Assembly: GCA_902594405.1 (NCBI GenBank)
Contig: CACJMB010000004.1
Coordinates: forward strand, 1-64,000
DNA: 64,000 bases
Direction: 5' to 3'
From: an uncultured Pelagibacteraceae bacterium
Lineage (GTDB): Bacteria; Pseudomonadota; Alphaproteobacteria; Pelagibacterales; Pelagibacteraceae
Shown: one piece after another, positions 45,517-54,541 of the stretch
How positions within the stretch are numbered: the stretch's first letter is position 1
How the letters are laid out: the number at the start of each line of letters is the position of its first letter
Notes under the pieces: generated by a model
What the model was told of the DNA's origin: nothing
Database searches by the model: none
The model's input: the letters and a program-made list of their open reading frames with translations, nothing else
Translations under genes and position numbers: made by a program

Positions 45517-46609
45517 ACTTTCTTTTTAAGTGTCTAAGTTTTCCCTCAGTGCTATCGTAATCAATGTAACAACCTTGTAAAAATCTCTCACCTTCCTTTG
45601 TCTCATAAGCTGTTCTCCCATGGAGTAGTCTATGATTATCCATCATCATTAAGTCTTTTGGCTCAAGTTTAAATTCAATTCTATATTTATCTGAATTATA
45701 CATTTCAGATATTTTTTTTCTTGCTTGGTAGTAAAGATCTAATTTTTCTTTTTCTAAAATTGGAACATAGTCTAATCTAGGACTAAATCTTACCTGCTTG
45801 AAACTCTTATCCTCATTGAGTTCTATCAAAGGAGAGATAGTTTCTAATATAACTTCTTTATCTATAAATCTAAATCTAACTTTTACTTCAGTTAAAATTT
45901 TATAAAATTCTGGATATTGATTTTTTAAATCTTCAGTAACTGTGTAACCATCTACTAAAGTCGATAATCCTCCTGAAACTTTACTTTCTATACAATGCAA
46001 AAGTTGAATACATGGAACAGGATTTCTATAAGGATTGTCGGTATGAGGTGCTAAAGCTAACGATGTATAAGCAAGATCATTTGGATCAGGTTTAGATTTT
46101 ACGTCAAAATATTCACCAAAATTTGTTCTTCGAACACTGCCTATTGAATTTGCAAATTCAACAATATAATTTTTAGATGTTGGAATATTTTTTACTATTA
46201 CAAAACCAAATTTATAAAATGAAACAAGCAGATCATGCATCTCTTTACTTTCATAAAAATTTTCTTGGTATTCAAAATTTTTTATATTTTTTAAAGTTGA
46301 GTCCCATTTAGTTTTTTCAATAGATCTAATCACAATATCTTCTTTAGAAAATTCAGAAGCAATTTTATCAATTTCAAGTTTTGAATTAACGCCATCATTA
46401 AAATTAACCTCTAGGTATTTTTCATTAAGGTTTACTTTATTTATTGAGACATCATTACTTAAAAAGGTTGGATCAAAAAGTCTTTGCTGAGTTCCTTTAT
46501 CTAAATGCTCCTCACCATTAACTCTTTCACGTAACCAGAATGGGTGAATTTCTTTTTTTTCAGACCCATTATTAAAATAAACCTTATTTTCAATTAGCTC
46601 AATTTTCAT
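45506..46609 (-). CDS. Gamma-butyrobetaine dioxygenase-like Fe(II)/2OG enzyme
   Basis: A 367-residue protein. An N-terminal DUF971-like domain (about 1-100, HPFWLRER) is followed by a TauD-type catalytic domain with H189-x-D191, distal H330 (LLHGRTAY) and R342. This arrangement is that of gamma-butyrobetaine and trimethyllysine hydroxylases, which act on trimethylated amines in carnitine synthesis. The N-terminal zinc-site cysteines of the animal enzymes are not evident. It suits an organism using betaines. Confidence 0.85.
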   Translation of the reverse strand: MKIELIENKVYFNNGSEKKEIHPFWLRERVNGEEHLDKGTQQRLFDPTFLSNDVSINKVNLNEKYLEVNFNDGVNSKLEIDKIASEFSKEDIVIRSIEKTKWDSTLKNIKNFEYQENFYESKEMHDLLVSFYKFGFVIVKNIPTSKNYIVEFANSIGSVRRTNFGEYFDVKSKPDPNDLAYTSLALAPHTDNPYRNPVPCIQLLHCIESKVSGGLSTLVDGYTVTEDLKNQYPEFYKILTEVKVRFRFIDKEVILETISPLIELNEDKSFKQVRFSPRLDYVPILEKEKLDLYYQARKKISEMYNSDKYRIEFKLEPKDLMMMDNHRLLHGRTAYETKEGERFLQGCYIDYDSTEGKLRHLKRKFNL

Positions 46610-46676
46610 AATAGTAAGCCAAGGATTATTTAAAATTTAACTTTAATCAACATAAATTAAATAGTAAGAGTTCATT

Positions 46677-47483
46677 GTGAAAAAATTTGATACAAAAAAA
46701 TATCCAATATACGCAAGCTTTTTAAATCAACTTGCTAAAGATTTAACTAAGTTTTATTACGCTAAGTTAGATAAGCCATTTAAGATAACTAACAAGATGA
46801 AAGGTAAAGGTTACGATCCTGTAACAACATCAGATAAAGCCTTTGAAAAATTTATAAGATCCAAAATTTCAAAAAAATTCCCAAATCATCAAATTATAGG
46901 GGAGGAATATGGTCATAAAAATACAAAGAGTGAGTTTTCATGGGTGATTGATCCAATTGATGGAACTAGATCATACGTTGTAGGTAATCCTAGTTGGAGT
47001 AATCTTATTTCATTAAATTACAATGGAGAACCAATTTTAGGATTAGCAAATTTTCCTAAAATGAGAAAATATTATTTAAATGTGAATAAAAACTCTGCAT
47101 TTGTTTTTGAAAACAAAAAAAAAAGAAAACTTAAAGTTAACTCAAAATTAAATTTTACGAATGCAAAATTAGCTGCTGCTTTTCACAATCAATTAACTTT
47201 AAAGCAACAATCAAAAATTCAAAAATTTATTAAAAGAATGCAATTTCCTTGTTTTGATGCATTGACTTATTGTCAATTAGCAGAAGGTAGACTTGAAATG
47301 GTTGCACAATGTGCAAATAAGATTTGGGATATTCATCCTATAATGCCAATTGTAAGAGCAGCAGGAGCAATAGTAACGACTTGGGGAAACAAAAACCCTG
47401 TTGTTGGAGGAAATATTATTGTTTCAAATAATAAAGCCAATCATAAAAAAATTTTAAAATTATTAAAACCATTAGCTGAATGA
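46677..47483 (+). CDS. hisN: Inositol-monophosphatase-family phosphatase, probably histidinol-phosphatase
   Basis: A 268-residue Mg-dependent phosphatase with GEEYG, DPIDGTRSYVVGNPSW and WDIHPIMPIVRAAGA, the three metal and substrate motifs of the IMPase fold. The NPSWSNLI segment and gene set (hisI also present) favour histidinol phosphatase HisN over inositol phosphatase. It starts with GTG. The stop overlaps the DUF924 gene start. Confidence 0.85.
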   Translation: MKKFDTKKYPIYASFLNQLAKDLTKFYYAKLDKPFKITNKMKGKGYDPVTTSDKAFEKFIRSKISKKFPNHQIIGEEYGHKNTKSEFSWVIDPIDGTRSYVVGNPSWSNLISLNYNGEPILGLANFPKMRKYYLNVNKNSAFVFENKKKRKLKVNSKLNFTNAKLAAAFHNQLTLKQQSKIQKFIKRMQFPCFDALTYCQLAEGRLEMVAQCANKIWDIHPIMPIVRAAGAIVTTWGNKNPVVGGNIIVSNNKANHKKILKLLKPLAE

Positions 47484-48043
47484 TACCAGAAAGAGCACAA
47501 GTAATTCTAGATTTCTGGTTTAAAGAAACTCCTTCTGAAATGCGTTTCAAAAAAGATGAAAAGTTTGATCAAAAAATTAAAGATAATTTTTTAAAAGATT
47601 ATGAACTTGCTTGTCAAAATGAATATGATGATTGGCAGGATAATCCTATGAGTTGTCTAGCATTGATTATTTTATTTGATCAGTTTTCAAGAAATATGTT
47701 TAGAAATGACAAAAAAGCTTTTGCTCAAGATCAAAAGACTAGATTGATTGTAAATGAGGCAGTTTATTCAGGTTATTTAGAAGCAATGAATGTAAATCAA
47801 AGATTTTTTATGTTGTTACCTTTAATTCATAGTGAAGAGATTAGTGATCATGAAATGGCATATTACTTATTAAACAAATATTTAAGAGAACACGAAGGAT
47901 ACAATGAAATAAAAAAATTTTGGCAAGATCATACAAAAGCAATTAGACAATTTCATAGATATCCTCATAGAAATGAAATTTTAGGAAGAGAATCTACTGA
48001 AGAAGAAATAGAATTCTTAAAAGGTCCAAATTCTTCTTGGTAA
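47480..48043 (+). CDS. DUF924 family protein
   Basis: A 187-residue helical protein matching DUF924 (TPR-like): VILDFWFKETPSEMRFKKD, LALIILFDQFSRNMFR and RFFMLLPLIHSEE are hallmark segments. Function not established. ATGA overlap with hisN and a one-base gap to the DUF952 gene suggest co-expression. Confidence 0.9.
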   Translation: MIPERAQVILDFWFKETPSEMRFKKDEKFDQKIKDNFLKDYELACQNEYDDWQDNPMSCLALIILFDQFSRNMFRNDKKAFAQDQKTRLIVNEAVYSGYLEAMNVNQRFFMLLPLIHSEEISDHEMAYYLLNKYLREHEGYNEIKKFWQDHTKAIRQFHRYPHRNEILGRESTEEEIEFLKGPNSSW

Positions 48044-48044
48044 A

Positions 48045-48416
48045 ATGAATTTAGAATTTATTTTCAAAGTTATAGACAAAGATGAGTGGCAAAAAGCCAA
48101 ACAATCTGGAACTTATGGTGGGTCAGAAAAAGATCTTAAAGATGGATATATTCACTTTTCAGAAGAGGATCAGGTAGAGGAAACTTTAAATAAACATTAC
48201 CCCAAAAAAGAAAATCTAGTCTTGTTAAGAGTAAATGCTTTTAAGCTTGAACATTTACTGTGGGAACAAGCATCAAATGGAGATATGTATCCTCATTTAT
48301 ATTCACCTTTAGATACTAGCACAGTTGTGAATGAATATGAGTTACCATTGAATGAAGATGGAAGACATCAGCTTCCAGAGATTTTAAAAAAGTATCAGTT
48401 CAGTCGTCCTAGATAA
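48045..48416 (+). CDS. DUF952 family protein
   Basis: A 123-residue protein with IFKVIDKDEWQKAKQSGTY, DGYIHFSEEDQVEET and HLYSPLDTSTVVNEYELP, the pattern of DUF952 (glutathione-transferase-associated, ADP-ribosyltransferase-like fold). Function unknown. Its 3' end overlaps the convergent SMR gene by 22 bases. Confidence 0.9.
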   Translation: MNLEFIFKVIDKDEWQKAKQSGTYGGSEKDLKDGYIHFSEEDQVEETLNKHYPKKENLVLLRVNAFKLEHLLWEQASNGDMYPHLYSPLDTSTVVNEYELPLNEDGRHQLPEILKKYQFSRPR

Positions 48417-48730
48417 TTAACCATTATCACACCAATAATAATTAAAATAATTCCAATTATTCCATAAAGATTAGGTACTTGATTAAATTTTAATACCGCA
48501 AAAAGAACAACGCCAGTTACAGTTAATCCGCTGTATGTAGCGTAAGCAAAACCAACAGGAAGAGCGTGCATTGCTTTTGCAATTGAAAACATCGTGATAC
48601 ACATAAATAAAATACATAAAACTGATGGTGTAAGTTTAGTAAATCCCTCAGAGATTTTAGCTAAACTATTAGAAGCAATACCAAAAGATATACCAATAGC
48701 TAAAAATAAATATCCAAACAGTGGTTTCAT
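48395..48730 (-). CDS. SMR-family small membrane transporter lacking the canonical Glu (second of pair)
   Basis: A 111-residue four-helix protein of the EmrE-like small multidrug resistance family. The SEGFTKLTPSV segment, the GFAYATYSG motif and the PNLYGIIGIILIIIGV tail align well with EmrE. At the position of the essential membrane-embedded E14 it has G17. It lies two bases from the start of the other SMR gene, so a heterodimer is likely. Without the Glu, proton-coupled cation export is doubtful. Confidence 0.85.
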   Translation of the reverse strand: MKPLFGYLFLAIGISFGIASNSLAKISEGFTKLTPSVLCILFMCITMFSIAKAMHALPVGFAYATYSGLTVTGVVLFAVLKFNQVPNLYGIIGIILIIIGVIMVNYLGRLN

Positions 48731-48732
48731 AA

Positions 48733-49065
48733 TTATTGTTTCCCTAATAAATTTACCATCAAAACTCCAATTACTATCAATATTAAACCAATTATTGAAT
48801 ATAAATTCGGAACTTGATTATATTTAATTACTCCAACTATAACTGTAGCAATTATAGTTAGACCAGCAAATGAAGCGTAAGTGATACCCATTGGTATATT
48901 CTTCATCACCAATGAAAGCGCATACATACACAGAACAATTGTAATTGCAGTAATTATACTTGGAAAGAGAAGAGTAAAGCCTTCAGCACTTTTTGCGAAA
49001 CTATTCGAGGTAACTCCCAGAAAAACAGCTACACCTAAAAATAAATATGAAGTTGCAAGACTCAT
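48733..49065 (-). CDS. SMR-family small membrane transporter lacking the canonical Glu (first of pair)
   Basis: A 110-residue four-helix SMR protein with SAEGFTLLFPSI, MGITYASFAGL and PNLYSIIGLILIVIGV aligning with EmrE. The position matching EmrE E14 is G17, as in the partner encoded downstream. Sequence similarity between the two suggests tandem duplication and a heterodimeric or antiparallel pair. Substrate unknown. Confidence 0.85.
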   Translation of the reverse strand: MSLATSYLFLGVAVFLGVTSNSFAKSAEGFTLLFPSIITAITIVLCMYALSLVMKNIPMGITYASFAGLTIIATVIVGVIKYNQVPNLYSIIGLILIVIGVLMVNLLGKQ

Positions 49066-49103
49066 GTTGAGATTTTAAATGAAATTAAAGAGAATATATA
49101 GAA

Positions 49104-49694
49104 TTATTTAAGAGACCATTTAATAGCATCTTCCATTCTATCATCTCCCCAAAAGAGTTCATTTTTTACAATAAAAGATGGGCTACCAAATATTTTATTT
49201 TCACGAGCCGAGTTTGTATTTTCATTATATTTTGTTTCTATATCAGATGATTTTGCTTCAGAGATAATTTCATCTTTATCAAGTTTTAATTCTGAGCAAA
49301 CATCCGAGATGCTTGGTTCAATTGCTGGTTCTTTACCCTCTTGAAACCATTTTTTGTAAGTAAGAATAACAAATTTTTCTCCCCAACCTTTTTCAAATCC
49401 AAGAATTGCAATTTGGTTAGCTAAATCAAATTCTGATAATGGATAGGGTACTGGTGTTTTGGCAAAGAAACCATAACCCTCAGCTCTTCTTTCAATGTCT
49501 CTCCACATATAATTAACTTTATTCATTTTATCTTTTGGAAATGGGATATTGTTCATCTCTTTCATGATTGCTCTTACTGAAAAAGGTTTCCAATTGAATT
49601 TTACTTGATGTTGTTTTTCAACATCAAGTATTCTAGTTACGGAGAGATAGGTATAAGTGCTTCCTATCGAAAAATAAAAATCAATACTACTCAC
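49104..49694 (-). CDS. DsbA-fold 2-hydroxychromene-2-carboxylate isomerase-like protein
   Basis: A 196-residue thioredoxin-fold protein of the HCCA isomerase/kappa-GST type: IDFYFSIGSTYTYLSV with the active-site Ser, VKFNWKPFSVRAIM, and IFGSPSFIVKNELFWGDDR near the C-terminus. No CxxC pair is present. Members isomerise aromatic-degradation intermediates or act as GSH-dependent enzymes; the actual substrate is unknown. The stop of the upstream small gene abuts its start. Confidence 0.88.
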   Translation of the reverse strand: MSSIDFYFSIGSTYTYLSVTRILDVEKQHQVKFNWKPFSVRAIMKEMNNIPFPKDKMNKVNYMWRDIERRAEGYGFFAKTPVPYPLSEFDLANQIAILGFEKGWGEKFVILTYKKWFQEGKEPAIEPSISDVCSELKLDKDEIISEAKSSDIETKYNENTNSARENKIFGSPSFIVKNELFWGDDRMEDAIKWSLK

Positions 49695-50015
49695 TTACTT
49701 TGGCATTGGTGTAGCACCAGTTTCTAAACTAACAATTTTTCCATTGTCGTATTTATAAACTGCCATTACCGCCTCAACATTTCCGTCGTTAAATGTAACA
49801 AAAGCATGGTGAATTCCAATTTCATCATTCTCGTAAACAATTCTAACTTTATCTTGATTAATATCACCACTCATTGCCCATTTGATAACATCACTTTTAG
49901 TTAAAACGTTTCCTGATTTATGCATTGTAAATTTAAAATCATCATGCAAAAGCTCATTCATTACTGCCTCATCTTTACTTTTCAAAGCAGCACTATATTT
50001 CTCTAATATAGACAT
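49695..50015 (-). CDS. SnoaL/NTF2-like small protein
   Basis: A 106-residue protein with an NTF2-like pattern: YSAALKSKDEAVMNELLHDD and a terminal set of beta strands (AVMAVYKYDNGKIVSLE). It probably forms a cone-shaped binding fold with unknown ligand or reaction. AGGAG lies upstream of the ATG, a clear ribosome-binding site in this genome. Confidence 0.75.
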   Translation of the reverse strand: MSILEKYSAALKSKDEAVMNELLHDDFKFTMHKSGNVLTKSDVIKWAMSGDINQDKVRIVYENDEIGIHHAFVTFNDGNVEAVMAVYKYDNGKIVSLETGATPMPK

Positions 50016-50089
50016 ATTTTCTCCTGTTGCTTTATTTTATAGATAAAGTCTAGCAGAGTTAATCCAACATGTGGAGTCTCTCTATTTAC

Positions 50090-50371
50090 TTATACTTTAG
50101 CCAACTCGTAAATTTCATAACTATCCATTACTTCATCCCATACAGGTTTTGAAACTGGATTTGATCCATCCATAAATGAATGAAGTGCTGCCATGTCATG
50201 AGCTACAATCTTGAACATTACTGTTGATTTATCAGGTGAAACACTAGCTATTGTCTTTGTAACATCTGCAACTTTTTTTCTTTCAGCCATACCTTCGTCT
50301 GACTGCATGAAACCCATGAACTTTTCAAAGGTACCTTCTTTTAGTTTTCCTACCACTAATATATCTTTCAT
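50090..50371 (-). CDS. Small dimeric alpha-beta barrel-like hypothetical protein
   Basis: A 93-residue protein (DILVVGKLKEGTFEKFMGFM, VMFKIVAHDMAALHSFM) with the beta-alpha-beta rhythm of antibiotic-monooxygenase or DUF3764-like dimeric barrels. GGAG before the ATG supports translation. Function unknown. It is in a leftward group of small genes with the SnoaL-like gene. Confidence 0.65.
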   Translation of the reverse strand: MKDILVVGKLKEGTFEKFMGFMQSDEGMAERKKVADVTKTIASVSPDKSTVMFKIVAHDMAALHSFMDGSNPVSKPVWDEVMDSYEIYELAKV

Positions 50372-50388
50372 TTTTTCTCCTTTTTTTG

Positions 50389-50763
50389 TTAATATAGAGT
50401 TTGTACTACTTTTTTAACTCTATCTTCTCCATTAGGTACTGTTGAATTTACAAAGTCATGACAGGCATTAGTTTTAGCCTCGTCAAATTTAGACCCATAA
50501 AATTTATCAACAGCTTTGTTTACGCCTTCATCCCATTCCTTTTCAGGAATTCCTACTTCTAAAGCATAAGCTTTTAAAACTTTTACTGATGCCATGGATT
50601 TTTCTTTCATACTATATTCAAATGTTTCTCCAGATGGTAAAAAATAGTTAGCCATATATATTCCACTGCATTCCCAAGCTCTATTTTTATCGCTATCATT
50701 CATATCTGCATATACAGATGTTATAAAAAAAAGACTGAATATAGTTATTATTATTTTTTTCAT
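50389..50763 (-). CDS. Hypothetical exported protein
   Basis: A 124-residue protein with an N-terminal signal peptide (KKIIITIFSLFFITSVYA, cleavage near residue 19) and a short mature domain with two cysteines (WECSG and NACHDF) that may form a disulfide in the periplasm. No family recognised. Promoter elements probably lie in 50764-50923, where I see nothing else definable. Confidence 0.7.
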   Translation of the reverse strand: MKKIIITIFSLFFITSVYADMNDSDKNRAWECSGIYMANYFLPSGETFEYSMKEKSMASVKVLKAYALEVGIPEKEWDEGVNKAVDKFYGSKFDEAKTNACHDFVNSTVPNGEDRVKKVVQTLY

Positions 50764-50923
50764 AATTTACCTTTTCAAGTAGTTGAACTGTAACTAGATA
50801 GTCTTACATTTAAATTAAAGAGTCTCATGCGTTCATATCGCGCGTCAGATATGCAATTTTTATCAATTAGAAGTGCTGTTTTTAGCTATTTAATTCAATC
50901 TTAATGTTTGATAACGTTTTAAT

Positions 50924-51340
50924 ATGATCGAAAAATTTAATGGAATTTTTTATTTAATTGTATTTTTAATACATTTTTTGATTTTTGCTGTTTATGCATA
51001 TCAGACTGTTTTTGCTACAAAGAAATTTTTAGATAAATTTGGCATAGACGATACAGGTGCAGGAATGACAAGATTTTTTGGATCATTGTTTATAGGTGCT
51101 GTTGCAATGGCAATATGGGTTGGCTTTATTAGACCTGATGGTCTTCAAGGAACATGGGCATTTTTTAATTTAGTGTTTTTACAAAACCTTTCAGCTTTTA
51201 TTGTTGGTATTTATAATATTAAAATCAATAAGCTCGGTCACACACCACAAACATCTAATGAAGGAATTATTGCACCAGGTATTCTAACTTTGTTAAGTGC
51301 AATACTTTGTTACGGATTAGCTGATAAAATTTATATCTAA
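50924..51340 (+). CDS. Four-helix membrane protein, unknown (DUF4345-like)
   Basis: A 138-residue protein with four hydrophobic segments, FYLIVFLIHFLIFAVYAYQ being the first. TGAGMTRFFGSLFIGA and a terminal LLSAILCYGLADK suggest a DUF4345-like membrane family, with low certainty. It stands alone on the + strand between leftward genes and overlaps the cysK 3' end by four bases. Confidence 0.6.
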   Translation: MIEKFNGIFYLIVFLIHFLIFAVYAYQTVFATKKFLDKFGIDDTGAGMTRFFGSLFIGAVAMAIWVGFIRPDGLQGTWAFFNLVFLQNLSAFIVGIYNIKINKLGHTPQTSNEGIIAPGILTLLSAILCYGLADKIYI

Positions 51341-52338
51341 AACCAATTAGGTACTGGTAGACCTTTTTCTTCTAGAAATTTTTTATTGAACATCTTAGTT
51401 GCGTACTTATCACTTCTATCACAAAGAATTGTTACAATAGTTTTACCAGGTCCTAATTCTTTACCCATTCTTATTGCTCCAGCGATATTGATACCGCAAC
51501 TAGTACCTAAGCTTAGACCTTCATTTTGAATTAAATCATAAAGTAAGGGTAGTGCCTCATGATCATCTATTGAATAGGCATCATCAATCTTAGCCTCACC
51601 AAAGTTAGCTGTTACTCTACTTGAACCAATTCCTTCAGTAATTGATCCTCCTTCTGACTTTAGTTCACCATTTTTAATGTAATTATAAAGAGCTGATCCC
51701 TTTGGATCAGATAAGTAAATTTTTATATCTTTGTTTTTTTCTTTAAGAGCATTACTGACACCAGAAATTGTTCCTCCAGTTCCAGAAGAACATACAAAAC
51801 CATCAACCTTACCCTCAGTTTGTTCCCAAATTTCTTGTCCTGTCCCTTCATAGTGACCTTTGGCATTTGCTGTGTTATCAAACTGGTTAGCCCAAATGAC
51901 ACCGTTATTGTTTGTTGGTCTTAATTCATCTGCAAGTCTCGCTGCCACTTTAACAAAATTGTTATCATCTTTATAAGGTTTAGGTGGCACTAATCTTAAT
52001 TCAGCTCCAAGATTTTTAAGTAAATCTTTTTTTTCTTGAGTTTGGTTATCGTTCATTACGATGATTGTTTTATAACCTAAGGAATTTCCTAATAGACCTA
52101 AACCAATTCCAGTGTTACCAGCTGTTCCTTCAACAACCGTTCCACCTTTAGCAATTAATTTTTTTTCTTGAGCATCTTTAATTAAAGCAAGTGCAGCTCT
52201 ATCTTTAACTGATCCTCCTGGATTTAAAAATTCTGCTTTCCCATAAATGTTACATCCAGTAATCTCTGAAGCAGCTCTTAGTTTGATTAATGGGGTATTT
52301 CCTATTCCTGAAATAAAATCGTTTTGTGTATTATTCAT
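51337..52338 (-). CDS. cysK: Cysteine synthase A (O-acetylserine sulfhydrylase)
   Basis: A 333-residue PLP enzyme making cysteine from O-acetylserine and sulfide. The PLP Lys is K45 in [23 protein letters not shown] is the substrate loop and [10 protein letters not shown] the phosphate cup. The ATG at 52338 (MNNTQNDF) overlaps the cysE 3' end by eight bases; the longer reading frame from 52374 lies within cysE and is unlikely. [16 protein letters not shown] is conserved near the C-terminus. Confidence 0.93.
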   Translation of the reverse strand: MNNTQNDFISGIGNTPLIKLRAASEITGCNIYGKAEFLNPGGSVKDRAALALIKDAQEKKLIAKGGTVVEGTAGNTGIGLGLLGNSLGYKTIIVMNDNQTQEKKDLLKNLGAELRLVPPKPYKDDNNFVKVAARLADELRPTNNNGVIWANQFDNTANAKGHYEGTGQEIWEQTEGKVDGFVCSSGTGGTISGVSNALKEKNKDIKIYLSDPKGSALYNYIKNGELKSEGGSITEGIGSSRVTANFGEAKIDDAYSIDDHEALPLLYDLIQNEGLSLGTSCGINIAGAIRMGKELGPGKTIVTILCDRSDKYATKMFNKKFLEEKGLPVPNWF

Positions 52339-52915
52339 TATCTGATTTTTTATCGCTGTCAGGTGTAATACCATAAGGTTTAAATTCGCTATCAGCTATT
52401 CCAACTCTTCTTGCTGGAATTCCAACCATCACAGCATTTTCTTCAACATCTTTAATGATTACTGCATTAGCTCCAATTCTTGCACCTCTACCAACTACTA
52501 CTGGTCCTAAAACTTGTGCACCTGAACCAATTACTACATCTTCTTTAATAGTTGGGTGTCTTTTCATATTACGTTGATCATTGGAATTAATACTTGGCGC
52601 AATTCCACCCAATGTAACCATGTGATAAATAGTTACGTTATCACCAATCTCAGATGTTTCTCCAATCACAACTCCCATTCCATGATCTATAAATAAATTT
52701 TTTCCAATTTTTGCATTTGGATGAATTTCAATACCTGTTAAGAATCTTGAAAATTGAGAAATGATTCTTGCAATCAAATGAAATTTAGCAGTACTAAAAA
52801 AGTTTGCTATTCTGTGAAAGAATACTGCTTTGACACCAGGATAAGTTAAAATTAAACTTATTTTAGATTTTGCCGCAGGATCTCTATCAATTATTGATTG
52901 TAAAAAATCACTCAT
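52331..52915 (-). CDS. cysE: Serine O-acetyltransferase
   Basis: A 194-residue left-handed beta-helix acyltransferase. Hexapeptide repeats run from [18 protein letters not shown] to [11 protein letters not shown], with the catalytic His segments [11 protein letters not shown] and YHMVTLGG. It is short, like EpsC-type enzymes that lack the long N-terminal helical domain. The C-terminus is acidic and ends SDNE, without the terminal Ile that docks CysK in the classical complex. It overlaps cysK. Confidence 0.93.
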   Translation of the reverse strand: MSDFLQSIIDRDPAAKSKISLILTYPGVKAVFFHRIANFFSTAKFHLIARIISQFSRFLTGIEIHPNAKIGKNLFIDHGMGVVIGETSEIGDNVTIYHMVTLGGIAPSINSNDQRNMKRHPTIKEDVVIGSGAQVLGPVVVGRGARIGANAVIIKDVEENAVMVGIPARRVGIADSEFKPYGITPDSDKKSDNE

Positions 52916-53000
52916 ATTTCCCTAAAAAATTTGTCACGGTTGATAAAAAAAATTACATGCCTTATATAGTGATTAAATACGCAATTTAAAGAGGGTTAAA

Positions 53001-53411
53001 ATGTATAAGAATACTAATTGTTTTCATTTAGCTATTCCTTGTGGTGATTTAGAGGTAGCTAAAAAGTTTTATAGTGAAACTTTAGGATGTAGGTTAGATA
53101 ACTCTGCTCAGGAATGGGCTGATGTAGATTTTTGGGGCAATGAACTAACGCTTCATAAAAGTGATCATAAACTGGACAATGAAAGACATGACGTTGATAT
53201 GGGTAACGTGTCTGTCCCTCACTTTGGGGTTCACTTATCAAGAAAAGACTTTGATGCACTTAAACAAAGACTGAAAGATAGTGGTACAAAATATTATGAT
53301 GAACCTTATCTAAGATTTAAGGGCACTAAGTATGAGCAAGAAACATTTTTTGTTAAAGACCCTAACGAAAATATCCTTGAAATAAAGACGCTTACATCAA
53401 ACCCAGAATAA
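53001..53411 (+). CDS. VOC-superfamily (glyoxalase/dioxygenase-like) protein
   Basis: A 136-residue two-module vicinal-oxygen-chelate protein. NCFHLAIPCGDLEVAKKFYSE is the first beta-alpha-beta unit with the metal His, VPHFGVHLSRKDF the second, and DPNENILEIKT supplies the terminal Glu. It could be a glyoxalase, isomerase or dioxygenase; substrate unknown. Transcribed alone between cysE and the betaine transporter. Confidence 0.85.
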   Translation: MYKNTNCFHLAIPCGDLEVAKKFYSETLGCRLDNSAQEWADVDFWGNELTLHKSDHKLDNERHDVDMGNVSVPHFGVHLSRKDFDALKQRLKDSGTKYYDEPYLRFKGTKYEQETFFVKDPNENILEIKTLTSNPE

Positions 53412-53455
53412 GTTATATTTAGTTATTATAGTTACATTTTATAACTTTATTTTCT

Positions 53456-53485
53456 TTGACTCGTTATCTCAATCCGCGTTAGACT
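53456..53485 (+). promoter_or_regulatory. Predicted sigma-70-type promoter of the betaine ABC operon
   Basis: TTGACT (53456-53461) and TAGACT (53480-53485) are separated by 18 bases, about 27 bases before the binding-protein ATG. A strong ribosome-binding site, AAGGAG, lies at 53501-53506. Confidence 0.5.
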
Positions 53486-53511
53486 TTATTTATAAATAAT
53501 AAGGAGAGACA

Positions 53512-54473
53512 ATGAGAATAATCAAAACTACACTTGTAGCTGGATTAATTTCTATTTTAACAATGTTCACTGCTAACGCAGAAAAAGTTAAAATTGGAGA
53601 TCCAGGTTGGACAGGTGCAACGGCTATTGCTAATTTATTAGCAGCAGTAGTTATAGATAAAATGGGTGGTGAAGCAGAACTTGTTCCTGGAAACAATACT
53701 GCAATTTATGCAGCGATTGATAGAGGAAAGGTGAGATTGATGTTCACCCTGATATTTGGTTACCAAACCAAGAAGCTTATACAAATGATTTAGTTCCAAA
53801 AGGAACTTTAAAATTAAGCAGCAAACCTTATGAAGGAAACCAAGGTTATTGTGTTTCACAACAGTTTGCTAAAAAAATGAACATTACAGCAATTGAAGAC
53901 TTAGCAAGACCTGAAGTTGTTAAAGCTATGGATAGTGATGGCAATGGAAAAGGTGAGTTTTGGATTGGTGCTGATGGTTGGGCTTCTGCAAATGTAAACC
54001 AAGTTAAATTAAGAGACTATGGTTTATATGATGCTGGTATCGAAGCAGTTAGAGCTGCTGAAGCAGTTAAAAATGCAAGAGTACTAGACTCAATCAAAAA
54101 AGGTGAAGGTTATGCATTCTATTGTTACAAACCTCATGCAATTTGGGGAATGGCTGACGTAGTGATGTTAACAGAACCAAAATATGATCCTGCAAAATAT
54201 AAAATGATTCAACCTAAAGCAGATGCTGACTGGTATAAGAAATCTTATGTTGCATCTAAAGATGCGCTTAAGCAAATCCAAATCGGTTGGGCTACTTCTT
54301 TAGAGAGTCAATCACCAGCGATTGTAGAATTCTTCAAGAATTTTCAATTAACAGCTGATGATGTTTCTGCAATGGCTTATGCAGTTTCAGTTGAGAAGAA
54401 AGATCCAGCTGCTGTTGCTAGAGCTTGGATGGAAGCAAATAAATCAACTGTAGACGGTTGGTTAGGATTATAA
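53512..54473 (+). pseudogene. Glycine betaine/choline-type ABC substrate-binding protein, frameshifted
   Basis: An OpuAC/ProX-type periplasmic binding protein split by a one-base loss. The first frame (from 53512) gives a signal peptide, MFTANA-E, then VKIGDPGWTGATAIANLL and NTAIYAAIDRGK. Near 53727-53730 the frame moves; adding one A to the three-A run restores DRGKGEIDVHPDIWLPNQEAY and then the second frame to 54473. Restored length is about 320 residues, normal for the family. Its ribosome-binding site and promoter look intact, and the ATPase and permease genes downstream are undamaged, so a sequence error or recent mutation is likely. Confidence 0.85.
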
Positions 54474-54487
54474 TCTAAATTAAATTT

Positions 54488-54518
54488 TATACTCGGCAAT
54501 TTAAGATTGCCGAGTATA
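54488..54518 (+). terminator. Stem-loop between the betaine binding-protein gene and its ATPase gene
   Basis: TATACTCGGCAAT (54488-54500) pairs perfectly with ATTGCCGAGTATA (54506-54518) around a TTAAG loop, giving a 13-base-pair stem followed by TTTTCC. It probably works as a partial terminator or 3' mRNA protector favouring the binding protein. Confidence 0.7.
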
Positions 54519-54541
54519 TTTTCCTATAATAAAAAACGAAT

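Noticed and set aside
53412..53455. AGTTATA/TATAACT inverted repeat after the VOC gene as a terminator
   Set aside because: Weak 7-base AT-only stem with a 22-base loop; too common in AT-rich DNA to call.
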